64,000 nucleotides of DNA from Galeruca laticollis (lineage: Eukaryota; Arthropoda; Insecta; Coleoptera; Chrysomelidae), in the NCBI GenBank assembly GCA_963921935.1, contig OY998180.1:196891044-196955043 (forward strand), in the 5' to 3' direction. The stretch's first letter is position 1. Every line of letters begins with the position of its first letter. Positions 46,721-58,140 of the stretch are shown here, in pieces. The notes beneath the pieces were generated by a model that had not been told where the DNA came from, did not search any database, and saw nothing but the letters and a program-made list of their open reading frames with translations. Both the position numbers and the translations under genes were made by a program.

Positions 46721-49261
46721 ATTGAAGGGTACAGGGGTAAAAGGAGCTCGTGAGCATTTTTATGTTTTTCCATCAGAGCGTGTTTAAGGTTGAAATTCTA
46801 CTTTGCGAACGCTACGTTGCTTTTTTCAAGATTTCGAAATTTTTCTTAAGGTTAATAAATAACAAACAAACTACGTTAAATATTTTTTGAGACAGTTTAT
46901 ATTTCTCTGAACAAAGAAAAATTTAAAAAACTCTTACAACTACAAAAACTACAAGGGAAAAAGAGGTTCATTTCATTGAAATGAGCTCGTTCTTTCACTG
47001 TACTACTAACAGCGATCGTCGTTAGTTAGGAAGACAACAAAATATTCTAAAAAAAGGAAATTTTTGAATATAGAAAAATGATCTTAACGTATAAATCTTC
47101 TTTAATGGTGCGGCAAATTTGCAAAAAATTCTTGCGCTGCTCGGCTGCAAAACTTTTTCAAATGCTGAATATCGCGAAACTTCTCAGCAGATATTGGAAG
47201 TTGTCCTAAAATAAATATAAAAAATAATAAGAGAAATACAGTGTGGTAATAATGAATAATTTAAAATACCTTTATAACTATACTCAGGTAGCCTAAATAC
47301 GTTATCCTTGAGGTGACAAACAGGTAGCCTTGAGGATTTGCGGCGTTTTCCTTGCAATGAAACTGACTCCCAAGGCCCATTGTATGTGGTGCGATATTGT
47401 ATAAAAGCTCCTCTCTGTATGTTGATTTCTCTGATTGACCTAGATGGGAATGGCGACTTTTTAGGGTAACTATTGTCGAGCAATTTTCTCCAACTACGGA
47501 ATAATGTGTGATTCACATTGATAACATTGAATGGAGTTGGCGAATGGCGGGCATCTTCCAATATTTGCAACCAGTCTTCGGGAACTTCTGCTCTCGATTT
47601 TTGGTTATCAAGACCAACAATCTTATCACATTCCATATATGAGTGTCCTCGAATAGGAAATGTGACAACAACGGATTCTTACATTTTCTCATTGTTAACT
47701 AGGTTGTGCATAAAACGAAAAAAAAGAAATTATTTTGTTTACCACTGCAAGAGTCACAAAATATTTTCAGATGCTTCACTTCTGGATCAAGATGGCTATA
47801 TATGAAGTTATGGAGCAGTGAGCACAGATCATCGGAATCCTTTTTCCCTTCGGTATCTGAATAAACATAAAAATAACTCGCAGAAGTAGACAAAACATGC
47901 AGCACGTTAAATGCATATACTGATTGCTGTCTCTTGTAGTAAATATCATTTGTTGGTATATTTGAAACCTGCAGATTCTTGGCGAAGTCCATACAAATTG
48001 CCTCTGTGTTAGAATTTTTTCTACTGTTTATCTTAGCCATTTTCTTCCGACTATAAAACATTTCTGCTTTTTTCTTATGTAATCTATTTTCTGTAGTTAA
48101 TCTTTTTATTTCCATAGATATTTGTAGGTTTTCCGTATTTTCCAGTTTTCCAGATTCTAAGTTTTAATCTTTACTGTAAACTCATCACAAGCGCTACAAG
48201 TGTCTGTTCGCGGATATCCAAAAGAAATATTGAAGTCACGACAAAACACCTGTCTATACGATTCATAGGATATTTTATTGTTAGGGTGCAGCTCCTTAAA
48301 CATTGTATGCATTTCTTTGACATTTAATTCCTCAGAAAGGTATATTTTTGTAGAGCCCTCGAGGCTATAATGACTTTCACGGCCTTTAAAGGAATTAATA
48401 TGTTGCCTGACCAGACTTAGTGTTCCTACTGAAAGTTTATTAAGATGGTTGATTCCCTCGTTTATCCTGAGGAGCATATCCTGTTTCCTTTAAGCTTGAT
48501 ACCAAGATTTCCACTATATTTTTTGATATGCCATGAATAGCAATAAATGCTTTACGGTACACATTAAATTCATTTGTTTTCTCTCCTACAAGAGCCCGAA
48601 TCCTGTACTTATAGGATACACCATAGTGTTTAGCGCCTTCTTTTAAAGTCTTACTTTGAATAGGAATTACTGCTATTAATCCACAGAGATATAAATTTTG
48701 AGCATCAGTCGAACCTAACATATTAAATTGCTTTAATACACTATGTCTTATGTCATAGGGCACAACATCAAAACATTTTTTCAAACAATTACAGTCTGGA
48801 CCCATTTCATGACTTTGGACCCTCATTTTCTTTTTAACGTCCCTTATTCTGCCATAGGATTTTCTTTTCTTACTTCTAGGCTCCATCACACTACTTATAT
48901 TTAGCTCTCCATCACTGCTAATATCACAACCTTCCATAATGAAAACTCAAAAATACACAAACTTACACTACTAGAGACGCCTTCTTGACGGCTGATGCAA
49001 TAATACTACGAATAATGGCAATCGCCACCAAATCAAACAGGCAAAAACGCGCGCATTGTACAATGAGCCCGTTTTTGCACGGTTCGTGTTTACAATGAGC
49101 TCGTTGTTCCTGTGTATAGGTTTTTTTAAGTGCATATATGTCATTAACCAGCCCGTTTTATCTAGTTTGGAAGCTAAGAGTTGATAATATATGAAAAATA
49201 CTATCCATCCCTCTTTTGGCCAAAGATGCGATGAGACCCTTTTACTCCATTACCCTTCAAT
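46721..49261 (-). mobile_element. Complete TIR transposon of unassigned (Sola-like?) family
   Basis: The left end ATTGAAGGGTACAGGGGTAA (46721) matches the inverted right end, which reads ATTGAAGGGTAATGGAGTAA from 49261. Similarity runs ~36 bp through AAAAGGRKCTCRTNNGCAT. Subterminal copies of TGAGCTCGTT/TGAGCCCGTT lie at about 46981, 49066 and 49098, likely transposase sites. One minus-strand gene fills the interior. Target duplication is not evident. Confidence 0.85.
47102..48937 (-). pseudogene. Transposase with MDFxKN / CDSCxGxQN / GHSYMECD motifs
   Basis: It starts MEGCDISSDGELNISSVMEP, then DCNCLKKCFDVVPYDIRHSV, CGLIAVIP, KRGNQPS, SFKGRESHYSL, YLSEELNVKEMHTMFKE, DTCSACDEF, CMDFAKNLQVSNI, LKIFCDSCSGKQN, TFPIRGHSYMECDK and AEVPEDWLQIL. 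An intron (47206-47269, GTATTT..TTTTAG) joins in phase to a last exon ending NLPHH. The D (MDFAKN), D (FCDSC) and E (YMECD) are plausible catalytic residues and all remain. Frameshifts near 48440 and 48150, one at an A/T run near 47730, and an early stop at about 47673 break it. The family occurs widely in insect genomes. I compare it to Sola/DUF7869-type transposons without certainty. Confidence 0.7.
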
Positions 49262-49319
49262 TATCATTGCACAATATATTTTTTATACCAATATTGATTG
49301 ATTCTTTTAATTAATTATA

Positions 49320-49893
49320 AGGACCAAAAATGTAGTATATCTGGAATTACAGAACCTGTTATACTGGCTCTGGTGAGCTGAAAATCAATAGGATTCATCT
49401 ATGAGACGTCCTGAACTACATTCAATCATAAAATTGGTGACTTGTATACACTCCGGAGAGTGTATCGTGCTAACAAACCGAAATTTCTACAAAAAGACCA
49501 AAAATATATATCTGAATTTATAGGACCTGTAGTACTGCCTCTGGTGAGCTGAAAATCAATAGGGTTCATCTGTGAGATGCCCTGAATAATATCCTATCAT
49601 AAAATTGGTCACTTGTATACAAACCGAAATTTCTAAACAAATAAGCAAAAATGTAGTATAGCTGGACTTATAGGACCCATTGTAATGGCTCTGTTGAGCT
49701 GAAAATCAAAATGGTTCATCTGTGAGACGTCCTGAACTATATCCAACCATAAAATTAGTGACTTGTATACACTTCGGAGGCTGTATCGTGCTAAGAAACC
49801 GAAATTTCTAAACATATAAACAAAAATGTGGTATAGCTGGATTTATAGGACCCATTGTAATGGCTGTGGTGAACTGAAAATCAAAATGGTTCA
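49320..49893 (+). repeat. ~170-bp repeat array S5
   Basis: Units from AAAAATGTAGTATATCTGGA, with GAGCTGAAAATCAATAGG, TATCGTGCTAACAAACCG (about 49463) and TATCGTGCTAAG (about 49784). One unit lacks its CTGTATCG part (about 49620). It is broken at AATGGTTCAT by transposon copy A. Confidence 0.88.
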
Positions 49894-50414
49894 TAGTTTG
49901 TTCTTATGTTTTTGAGAGAAAGAAATAAAAAAAAATAATTAATGAAAATTTCATTTATGACTGAAGTAATCAATTACTTGTTTTAAATGTTAAAAGTTAT
50001 CACTATAGTAATACATAGTACCAGAAGAAGCCTACTTGTTGTTACAAGATGTGCTCTTGTGACATTTTGAGTTGCACAAGATCTTATTTTTCTTGCATAG
50101 GTATCTATTAGATATTAGATGAACAACTTTTCACACAGCTACACCTGATGAATCCTTGTCCTGACCTCACAGAATGTTTAATTGCTGCCGTTCGTAATTA
50201 AATTTCTATTTCATTGTTGACATCTTCTTGCAAGATGAGTTTTTGCGGGCAAAGGTCAAATTAAGATCTGTAAAAAGATAAAAGACAAACTTACTAGTCA
50301 TTATTTTATGGTCAAATATTTAATATCTTAAAAAACATCAAAGGATGCTAACGGCTGTGTATTGAATATCGAAGAAGTTGAAGAATTTTGTATTATTTCA
50401 AAAATTTAGATTTA

Positions 50415-50712
50415 TTTAGGCATAACGCGTTTTTGATTCTATATTACGCAAAATCATCATGAGTGCATTACTTGTCAGAAAGTAGGAAACGTCAAAAGCA
50501 ACATTGCTCACAAAAATTAGTAGACCAAACACATTTAAAAATACAAGATGCCAGCTGGTTTAGCTTTTGTTATAATAGCATCTCGTATTTTTAAACGTGT
50601 GTCGTCTACTTACTTTTTTGAGCAATGTTGCTTTGGACGTTTTATAGTTTATGACAAGTAATGCACTCATGATAATTCTGCATATAGAATCGAAAACGCG
50701 TTATGCCTAAGT
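50415..50712. mobile_element. Foldback MITE inside copy A
   Basis: Two ~140-bp arms form a near-perfect inverted repeat: GCATAACGCGTTTTTGATTC (50420) and its counterpart ending at about 50708, through CATGAGTGCATTACTTGTCA, AGCAACATTGCTCA and TTTAAAAATACAAGATGC. It is non-coding. The same element lies truncated in copy B, so it inserted before the two copies separated. Confidence 0.85.
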
Positions 50713-50801
50713 AAATTGAAATTTCACCTGTCATTCAAAATTCTTTCATTTCTTCGAGGTTAACTATTTAATATTTTAAGTAGAAAAAATATTCAATAAT
50801 A

Positions 50802-52194
50802 TTACCTCGTATACAAACTCTGCAGAACGCCATGTTTTGTGCCTATTTTGTAAGTCCATCATCATTTACTTGAAGTACAATACCAATGATATTTCTAAGC
50901 TCCCCTCTTCCTTTGTCTACGTCGGGTATTGGTACAGTAACATTATCTCCTACTTTGGATGGTTGGTGTAATTTATCAGAGGATGACTTCATCCTTTTAG
51001 CTTGTTTCTCTAAATTCGCTTGAGCTATTTTGCGGGCGTTTCCAATACGTTCTGCTGCAAGGTTCTGAGTATCATGGTTCTCCTTCTCTTCAGTGTCATA
51101 ATGATCGACAATTATTACTTGATCGTCAATCATTACTTGATCGCCAACAATATCATCTTCTTGATTTGACTCTTCTTGATCCACAAGTTTTAGTAGATCC
51201 TCCTCATCATGAATATTTTCAATCGTTTCAGCGGGCAATGAGCTGGTCTTGAGTCCAACTCTAGCCTCGATTCCAAACATTGCTTTGTAGGGTGATTGTT
51301 TGATTCCTGAGTGAAGCGCTCTATTTTTCATGAATTGGACACATTACAAGCCTTCAAACCATTAGGAGGAGTTATTGTCTTTCAACCAGACAGCAATCAT
51401 GTTTTCAACGTCTTGATTGGCACGCTCCACCGAGCCTTGGCTCTGACTATGTCTCGGCTTTCCGTGAACAATTTTCAGTTCTAGCCATAGATTGGCTAGC
51501 TCCGTTATAACATGGTTAACAAATTCTCTTCCGTTATCAGATTGTAGAATGCAAGGAGCTCCAAAAGTTAGAAAAATATCATTCAGGTGGTAGGCTACCT
51601 CTTCTGCTCTCTTGCTTTCTAATGGGCGAAGTAATACGAATTCAGTGAGATGATCCTGGTAGACCATGATGAATTTGAATTTTCCATCTGATTGACTCTG
51701 AAAATCAATTAAGTCCACCTGGCATCTACTGTTCATTTCAGAGTGAAGAATTCGTTTGGATACTAACCCTCTCTTCCTCTTTGTTCTCTTTTGTTGGCAT
51801 GTCTCACACATTGAAAGATAAAGAAAAATCATTTGTTTGGTGATGTTTGCATATTTCTTAGATGTTTCTGCCAAAAGTCTGTCTCTTCCACCATGTCCTA
51901 TTGCTACATGTGCAGCATCAATCACATCATACAACTCATCCACAGATAGTGTTTGATACCTCCTTCGGACCGTGAAACTATTTTTTTGACGTTTCCAATG
52001 CTAAGCAAACCAAACCTCTGTAATCTCCTTTGTTGTATTGGGGCCCTTTTCTCTGAGCTCTCAGCCTCCTCCACTTCAGAAATAAGCTTTAAGTACTTTT
52101 CATTTGTAAGTACATTATAATGAGTCGCTTTCTTAGAGTCGTCTAGTCTCAAAACTTCTTCTAAAAATTTCTGCCTCCACTGCTTTTGATCCAT
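50802..52194 (-). pseudogene. KRBA2-like integrase transposase, copy A
   Basis: Same protein as the copy B gene, starting MDQKQWRQKFLEEVLRLDDS. Breaks seen by comparison with copy B: a 4-bp deletion after KHYL (about 51945), a nonsense codon after NNSS (about 51362), another in FEGL*CVQF, and a one-base loss near 50845. The H-H-C-C finger and D-D-E core (VDLIDF, QSDNGREF, GSVERANQDV) are still readable. Confidence 0.9.
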
Positions 52195-53164
52195 ACTAGT
52201 TTCAACTGGAAGGTACACTGGTAAAAAATAATATAATAATAAAAAAATATGAAAAAAGGGGTTTTTTAAAAACCACTCTTTATTTAAGAGAACTAAATAG
52301 TAAAAAATAATTTTTCGATCAAAAAAAAAACATGGGCGCCTATGTACAAAATCCTGATGTTATTTTTTACCGAAAAATTATTTTTTAATTTTTAGCACAC
52401 TTAAATAAAATTAAAATATATGCCAAAGTGATATTTGACAGTTAGATCGGATGTATTTCAACTCTTTGCAACTAAATATGGAAAAATATACAGGGGTCAA
52501 AAATTCTAGTCATTTCCGGATAAACCGGAGGTCGGCGATTTTGAATTTGTATGTAACATAATTGAAAATTTTGTTAAGTATTACCACCCCGATTTTGAAA
52601 GCAATCCAATGGCTCAGTCAAAAGTTATAGGAGTGTCCCTAGTGGCTGAGCCACCCGGTATATTAAAAATGTTATTGGAATCTGTTTATTCGTTTATTTT
52701 TTACGATTTTTTAACTCTCTTTAAAACCCCCTTAAAGTACACCAATGAGTTTGATGTTTTGAAAAACAGAAAACATTGATCTAAATAAATATTTTTGGAA
52801 TTTTTTTGCATCTACCTCTCCTTTCTTTTTTTATGAGTTTTACAAATTTTAAACCCACTTAAAAATCCCCTTGCTAAGGTTAATATCTCACTTGATGCGC
52901 TTGATAGTTAAGATAAAAAGTATGCTTTCCTTTATATAAAACACTAAAGAGTACCTGAAATTCGCAAATTCACAGAGAAAATAATATTAGATACACCATC
53001 AAACTAGACATAAATAATTAAAACGAGAAGAAACATTTGTAGATGCTAACGAAAAACAAACTGCTACAAATTCACACGTGCAAACCTATAAAAAGTAAGT
53101 GTAAGACAAGAGCGAGGTACAGACATGAGAGCATTAATTGCATCAAGCACTTCGAAATCAGTTT

Positions 53165-53384
53165 GTCCTAGGATATACTAGTTTGTCCTAGGATAAACTA
53201 GTTTAGCCTGAAATATTAATATCCGCCAAAACTAGTTCATCCTAAGTGCGTTAGGATAAACTAGTTTGGCCATGGAGAAACTAGTTTATCCGAACGCACT
53301 TAGGACAATATAGTTTCTCCTAGGACAAACTAGTTTGTCCTAGGACAAACTAGTTAGTCCTAAAAAACAGTTTGGCCTGCAACA
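53165..53384. repeat. Subterminal repeat array of copy A
   Basis: About a dozen motifs of the form ACTAGTTTGTCCTAGGAYAA or ACTAGTTTATCC(T/G)AACGCAC in both orientations, the likely transposase-binding region. Confidence 0.9.
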
Positions 53385-53388
53385 TATA

Positions 53389-53775
53389 CATCCCGGAGGC
53401 TGTATCGTGTTACCAACCCGAAATTTCTCCAAAATTGACCAAAAATGTGACACTTCGATTACCATAGCACCCGTTGTACTGGCTTTAGTGAGCTGAAAAT
53501 CGATAGGGTTCACCTTTGAGATGTTCGGAATAATACTCAATCATAATATTGGTGACTTGTTGCACTCTGGAGGCAGTATTGTGCTAACAAGACATGTTAC
53601 AAAAAGTGGCTGACGATACACACAGAAGTTTTTTCTAAAAACCTTCTTTTTGCGTTTTTCTCGGTGACAAACGAAAAAACAACTCGACAAAATCCAAATT
53701 TCCAATTTTTTTTGGAGTAAACGAATACTTTTCTCGCATAATAAATAGGGTTGGGTGAAACAGTTAAAATAGATT
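53389..53775 (+). repeat. ~170-bp repeat copy S6 with tail
   Basis: CCCGGAGGCTGTATCGTG (53391), one unit, then GCTAACAAGACATG (53582) and the tail CACACAGAAGTTTTTTCT through TCTCGCATAATAAATAGGGT. Copy A sits at its TATA. Confidence 0.88.
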
Positions 53776-54510
53776 CCAAAGATTGCGTTATGATTTTCAT
53801 TAAAAAAAAATTAAACCTGAACTTTAAAAGTTTATTTAGGAATCTAGTACCATATCGTTGTAAAAAAAAATAGTACGATCTATTTGCGTACTACGCAAAT
53901 GAATAAGTTAGAGGTCAGTGAACCAAGAGGAATTTCGTACATAATGATAATGAATCATAAACAGTTCTTACTAATACATTTATTAAAGCTAAAACCGCTA
54001 AAGATGTGGAAGTGGTTTGAAAAAGTTTTCTATTTTAGAAATATTAGCTCAAAAGAATATTTTTAATTTTATACTAATAATGTTAATAACTGCGCCGAAG
54101 ATGTAGATTTGAAACTTTTCTCGATTGTTTTTGTAATAAACATGATTATTTTCTAACTTAATTTAATGGTTTAAACGTCTTTGTGAATTATAATGTCTTT
54201 TAATTAATATTTCATTTTATAGATAAAGTTAACATACTTGAACCCACTTTATAGAAAAAGTCAGTTTATGAAAGCATCAACTTGACAAAAGTGTTTTGAG
54301 GATTTTAAAAGATATTGTGTAGTATAGAGGCTACTAGAAGTAATTGAATGAAATATACTCAGTGACATAGAAAACCGAGCACCCAATAAAAATTTTGTTT
54401 CTGTAATATTTGGCATACATATTATGCCACCTTTATATTTTGTCGAAGAACTATCCAGTATGAAGATGACGCTGTAAATTTCCTAACCTTCTAGCGATTA
54501 TGCCCCGCGC
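53776..54510. other. No recognisable gene
   Basis: AT-rich. The 60-codon plus-strand frame at 53884-54066 is basic and unrecognised and has no supporting signals. Confidence 0.4.
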
Positions 54511-54975
54511 ATGTATGTCAGTTGTATCGTGCTAACAAACCGAAAGCTCTCCAAAAATGTAGAATATCTGGATTTATGTGACCCATTGTACTGCCTCTGT
54601 AGAGCTGAAAATCAATATGGTTCATATGTGAGACGTCCTGAACAATATCCAATTATTAAATTGGCCACTTGTACACACTCCGATGGCTGTATCGGGTTCA
54701 CAAAATGAAATTACTCAAAAAATGACTAAAAATGTGGTACTTCAGGTACCATAGCACCCGTGGTACTGACTTTGGTGAGCTGAAAATTAATAGGGTTCAA
54801 CTGTGAGACGCCTTGAACAATACCCAATTATAAAATTGGTGACTTTATGCACTCCGGAGATTGTATCGTGCTAACAAGGCATAATTACAAAAAGTGGTCG
54901 ACGAAAACGACGATGAAGACATACACACAGGATTTTCTCGCATCGTAGATAGGGTTGGCGGAGAAGTAAAAATCC
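54511..54975 (+). repeat. ~170-bp repeat copy S7 with tail
   Basis: TTGTATCGTGCTAACAAACC (54522), two units, and a shortened tail (CACACAGGATTTTCTCGCAT..GGTTGGCGGAGAAGTAA). The inner tail segment present in S1 is missing. Confidence 0.88.
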
Positions 54976-54984
54976 CAAATGGAT

Positions 54985-56060
54985 AAAAAATTTAACTAAT
55001 ATTGAAATTCCACATGATATTTTGTGTTTTTTATCATTAGGACCTACATTTTGTATAGAGCGAATTCTTGGTAAAGACATTCAGTTTAAACAGATATTGA
55101 ATACATTACTGCACAAACATCAGATGACAATGTAAGAAAAACATTAGTTGCAGAATCCAATAATATTATCACAAATTATATACACCAAAAATCCAGTACC
55201 TAGTCCTTTTTTCCGTAATTCATATTACAAAACAAAAAATGTCTTAAGATACACCCTAATATAGTTGTTACTAACAATGATAAAGGTAATTGTACTGTCA
55301 TCATGTTAAAAGATATTAGAAATTATTAATAATAGTTCTTCTTATATCAGAATAGAAAGGGGTCCTACAACTTCAATACAACATAAATGTATCACCATTA
55401 TTAAAAAACTATATAATAGTAAATAAATAGATAAAATTACGAAATGAAAACTAACTTGGTCTTTCCAAAATTCATAAACCAACTTTATCAGTTAGACCAA
55501 TAGTTGCATCTTTAGGGACCCCTAATATTGTAAAGGTTCTTATATTACAGAAATTTTAACAAAAGCTTATAATCTTAATACAAAATACTACATGAAAGAC
55601 TCTTTTGAAGTATATAAACAATTTTTATAAATTTCAACTACCAAACAATTATGTTATTTGCAGTTTAAAGTTTAAATGTTGTATATTTATTTAGTAATGT
55701 ATATTTAGATTCTGCCTTGACAGCAATATATGAAAATTGGAATAAAATTAGTCAACAATGCAAAATACCTAAAAAAATATTTTGAAGAAATAATAACATT
55801 GCTGTTTGAAAGTACCTATTTCACTTTTAATAATCAAATTTACAAACTTTTGGTACTCCAATGAGAGCTACAATTACAGCATGTTATGTTATGGATAATT
55901 TGTTATACACAGTTATACCAACATTACCTTTCAATTTAATATTCATAAAAAAATATGTAGATGACATTATTACCACCTTCTCAAACCCTCGGATTCCGGA
56001 AACTTCTAGTATGCGGCTCTCAACAAACAATCGACCTTCTTGGAAATCTCCATATAAATA
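54985..56060 (+). pseudogene. Penelope-like element, RT part
   Basis: Decayed frames give VTNNDKGNCTVIM, IERGPTTSIQHKCITIIKKL, LGLSKIHKPTLSVRPIVASL, LFESTYFTFNNQIYK, a degraded PMGSPIS block with MDNLLYTVIPTLPFNLIFIK and KKYVDDIITTFSN. These follow the order of Penelope-like reverse transcriptases, including YVDD. Frameshifts and stops are frequent. An LTR fragment interrupts it at 56061. It continues at 56185. Confidence 0.85.
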
Positions 56061-56184
56061 ATCACAAAAAATAAATAGCTCTTCCCAGAAATCGGTACGC
56101 TCCCGCCAAATTTTTAACGTTTATGTATGGTATTAGACAGAGTCGGATTCAGGGACCACACCAGTGTGCGATTTCATAACATTA
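56061..56184 (+). repeat. Fragment of the Gypsy LTR family
   Basis: TTAGACAGAGTCGGATTCAG and ACACCAGTGTGCGATTTCAT followed by AACATTA match 33252-33306 of the 5' LTR with about 20% divergence. Only the outer LTR end is present, so it is an older or related insertion within the Penelope-like element. Confidence 0.7.
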
Positions 56185-56917
56185 TTTTAGCTTTTCCAGA
56201 AAATAATTTAGATGAAGTTCTTTCCATATTTAACAACTATGATCCACATATGCATTGTTAGATACTAAATTAATAAGAAACGATAATAACACATTATCCA
56301 TTTACTGGTATAGAAATCCAATAAGTACTGGGAGCTTTATGAAGTATTGATCTTATCATAAATATTCTATGAAAATTAATTTAATCAAACAAATGAAAAA
56401 CAGAATAACTTAGATATCAGACCCTGTATTCCACGAAAGGGACTTGAAAATCCTTCATCAATTATTTTTAGTAAATGGATATTCAAATAATTTAGTAAAA
56501 TATATATTATATAATTGCTCCTCAAATGTAGACATTATTTTAGAAAATTCTGAAATCCCTAATTATTATATTCCTTTTCAATATCTTAAATAAATAACGG
56601 CAAAATTAATGAAAACTTTTAAACCACTAAATAACATTAAAATTGCAAATAAAACATGTTTAACAATAAAATCGATTTATATAAAAGTCGAAGATAAAAC
56701 TAATATCCTTAACCGTTCCAATGTAGTATATTGTATTCCTTGTAAAAATTGTGATGAAAAATATGTAGGTCACACTGGTCAAAAATTTAAAAATCGCATA
56801 TCCCTACTATCCCTACACCCTACATAAAAGTGATTGCAGATTATATCCCAATAGATGTGCTTTAGCGAAACATGTAATTGATAAAGACCATGTTATGGAT
56901 TCCGTAAGTATTTTATG
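56185..56917 (+). pseudogene. Penelope-like element, connector and GIY-YIG start
   Basis: Plus-strand pieces NNLDEVLSIFNNYDPH, LSIYWYRNP, SDPVFHERDLKILHQLF, then NRSNVVYCIPCKNCDEKYVG and HTGQKFKNRI, ALAKHVIDKDHVMDSVSIL. VYCIPC..KYVGHT is the GIY-YIG core. It is interrupted by transposon copy B at TATA (56918-56921) and resumes at 60357. Confidence 0.85.
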
Positions 56918-56944
56918 TATATGTTGCAGGCCAAACTGTTTTTC

Positions 56945-57150
56945 AGGACTAACTAGTTTGTCCTAGGACAAACTAGTTTGTCCTAAGTGCGTTCGAATAA
57001 ACTAGTTTCTCCTAGGCCAAACTAGTTTATCCTAACGCACTTAGGATGAACTAGTTTTGGCGGATATTAATATTTAATATTTCAGGCTAAACTAGTTTAT
57101 CCTAAGACAAACTAGTTTATCCTAGGACAAACTAGTTGGTCCTAGGAAAA
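56945..57150. repeat. Left subterminal repeat array of copy B
   Basis: At least ten ACTAGTTT..TCCTA motifs in alternating orientation, arranged as GTTTGTCCTAGGACAAAC palindromes. Confidence 0.92.
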
Positions 57151-58140
57151 ACTGATTTCGCTTGATGCAATTAATGCTCTCATGTCTGTACCTCGCTCTT
57201 GTCTTACACTTACTGTTTGTAGGTTTGCACGTGTGAATTTGTAGCAGTTTATTTTTCGTTAGCCTTGTGTACGCATCTATAAATGTTTCTTTTCGTTTTA
57301 ATTATTTATGTCTAGTTTGATGGTGTATCTAAAATTATTTTCTCTGTGAATTTGCGAATTTCAGATACTCTTTAGTGTTTTATATAAAGGAAAGCATACT
57401 TTTTATCTTAACTATCAAGCGCATCAAGTGAGATATTAACCTTAGCAAGGGAATTTTTAAGGGGGTTTAAAATTTGTAAAATTCATAAAAAAAGAAAGGA
57501 GAGGCCGATGCAAAAAAATTCCAAAAATATTTATTTAGATCAATGTTTTCTATTTTTCAAAACATCAAACTCATTGGTGTACTTTAAGGGGGTTTTAAAG
57601 AGAGTTAAAAAATCGTAAAAAATAAACGAATAAACAGATTCCAATAACATTTTTAATATACCGGGTGGCTCAGCCACTAGGGACACTCCTATAACTTTTG
57701 AATGAGCCATTGGATTGCTTTCAAAATCGGGGTGGTAATACTTAACAAAATTTGCAATTATGTTACATACAAATTCAAAATGGCCGACCTCCGGTTTATC
57801 TGGAAATGACTAGAATTTTTGATTTTTAAATATATAACACCCTGTATATTTTTCCATATTTAGTTGCAAAGAGTTGAAATAGATCCGATCTAACTGTCAA
57901 ATATCACGTTGGCATTTATTTTAATTTTATTTAAGTGTTCTATAAATTAAAAAATAATTTTTCGGTAAAAAATAACATCAGGATTTTGTACATGGGCGCC
58001 CATGCTTTTTTTGATCGTAAAATAATTTTTTACTTTTTAGTTCTCTTAAATAAAGAGTGGTTTTTGTAAAACCACTTTTTTCATATTTTTTTTTATTATT
58101 ATATTATTTTTTACCAGTGTACCTTCCACTTGAAACTAAA

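Larger units (their letters stand above)
49894..53384 (-). mobile_element. KRBA2-like integrase transposon, copy A (decayed)
   Basis: Inverted relative to copy B and similar to it along its whole length. The right end is GGCCTGCAACA (53384), preceded by arrays of CTAGTTTGTCCTAGGACAAA-type motifs (53165-53365) and followed by TATA (53385). The left terminal array is absent; the copy stops at about 49894 against repeat S5. The satellite target around TATAC is continuous with S6. Confidence 0.88.

Noticed and set aside
47518..47805. A 95-codon plus-strand frame
   Set aside because: Antisense of the unassigned transposase gene at 47102-48937.
58057..58140. Upstream ATG as the start of the integrase-type transposase
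   Set aside because: The extra 28 residues are hydrophobic, come from AT-rich UTR and precede a splice-acceptor-like TTTTACCAG; the copy A equivalent does not preserve this extension.
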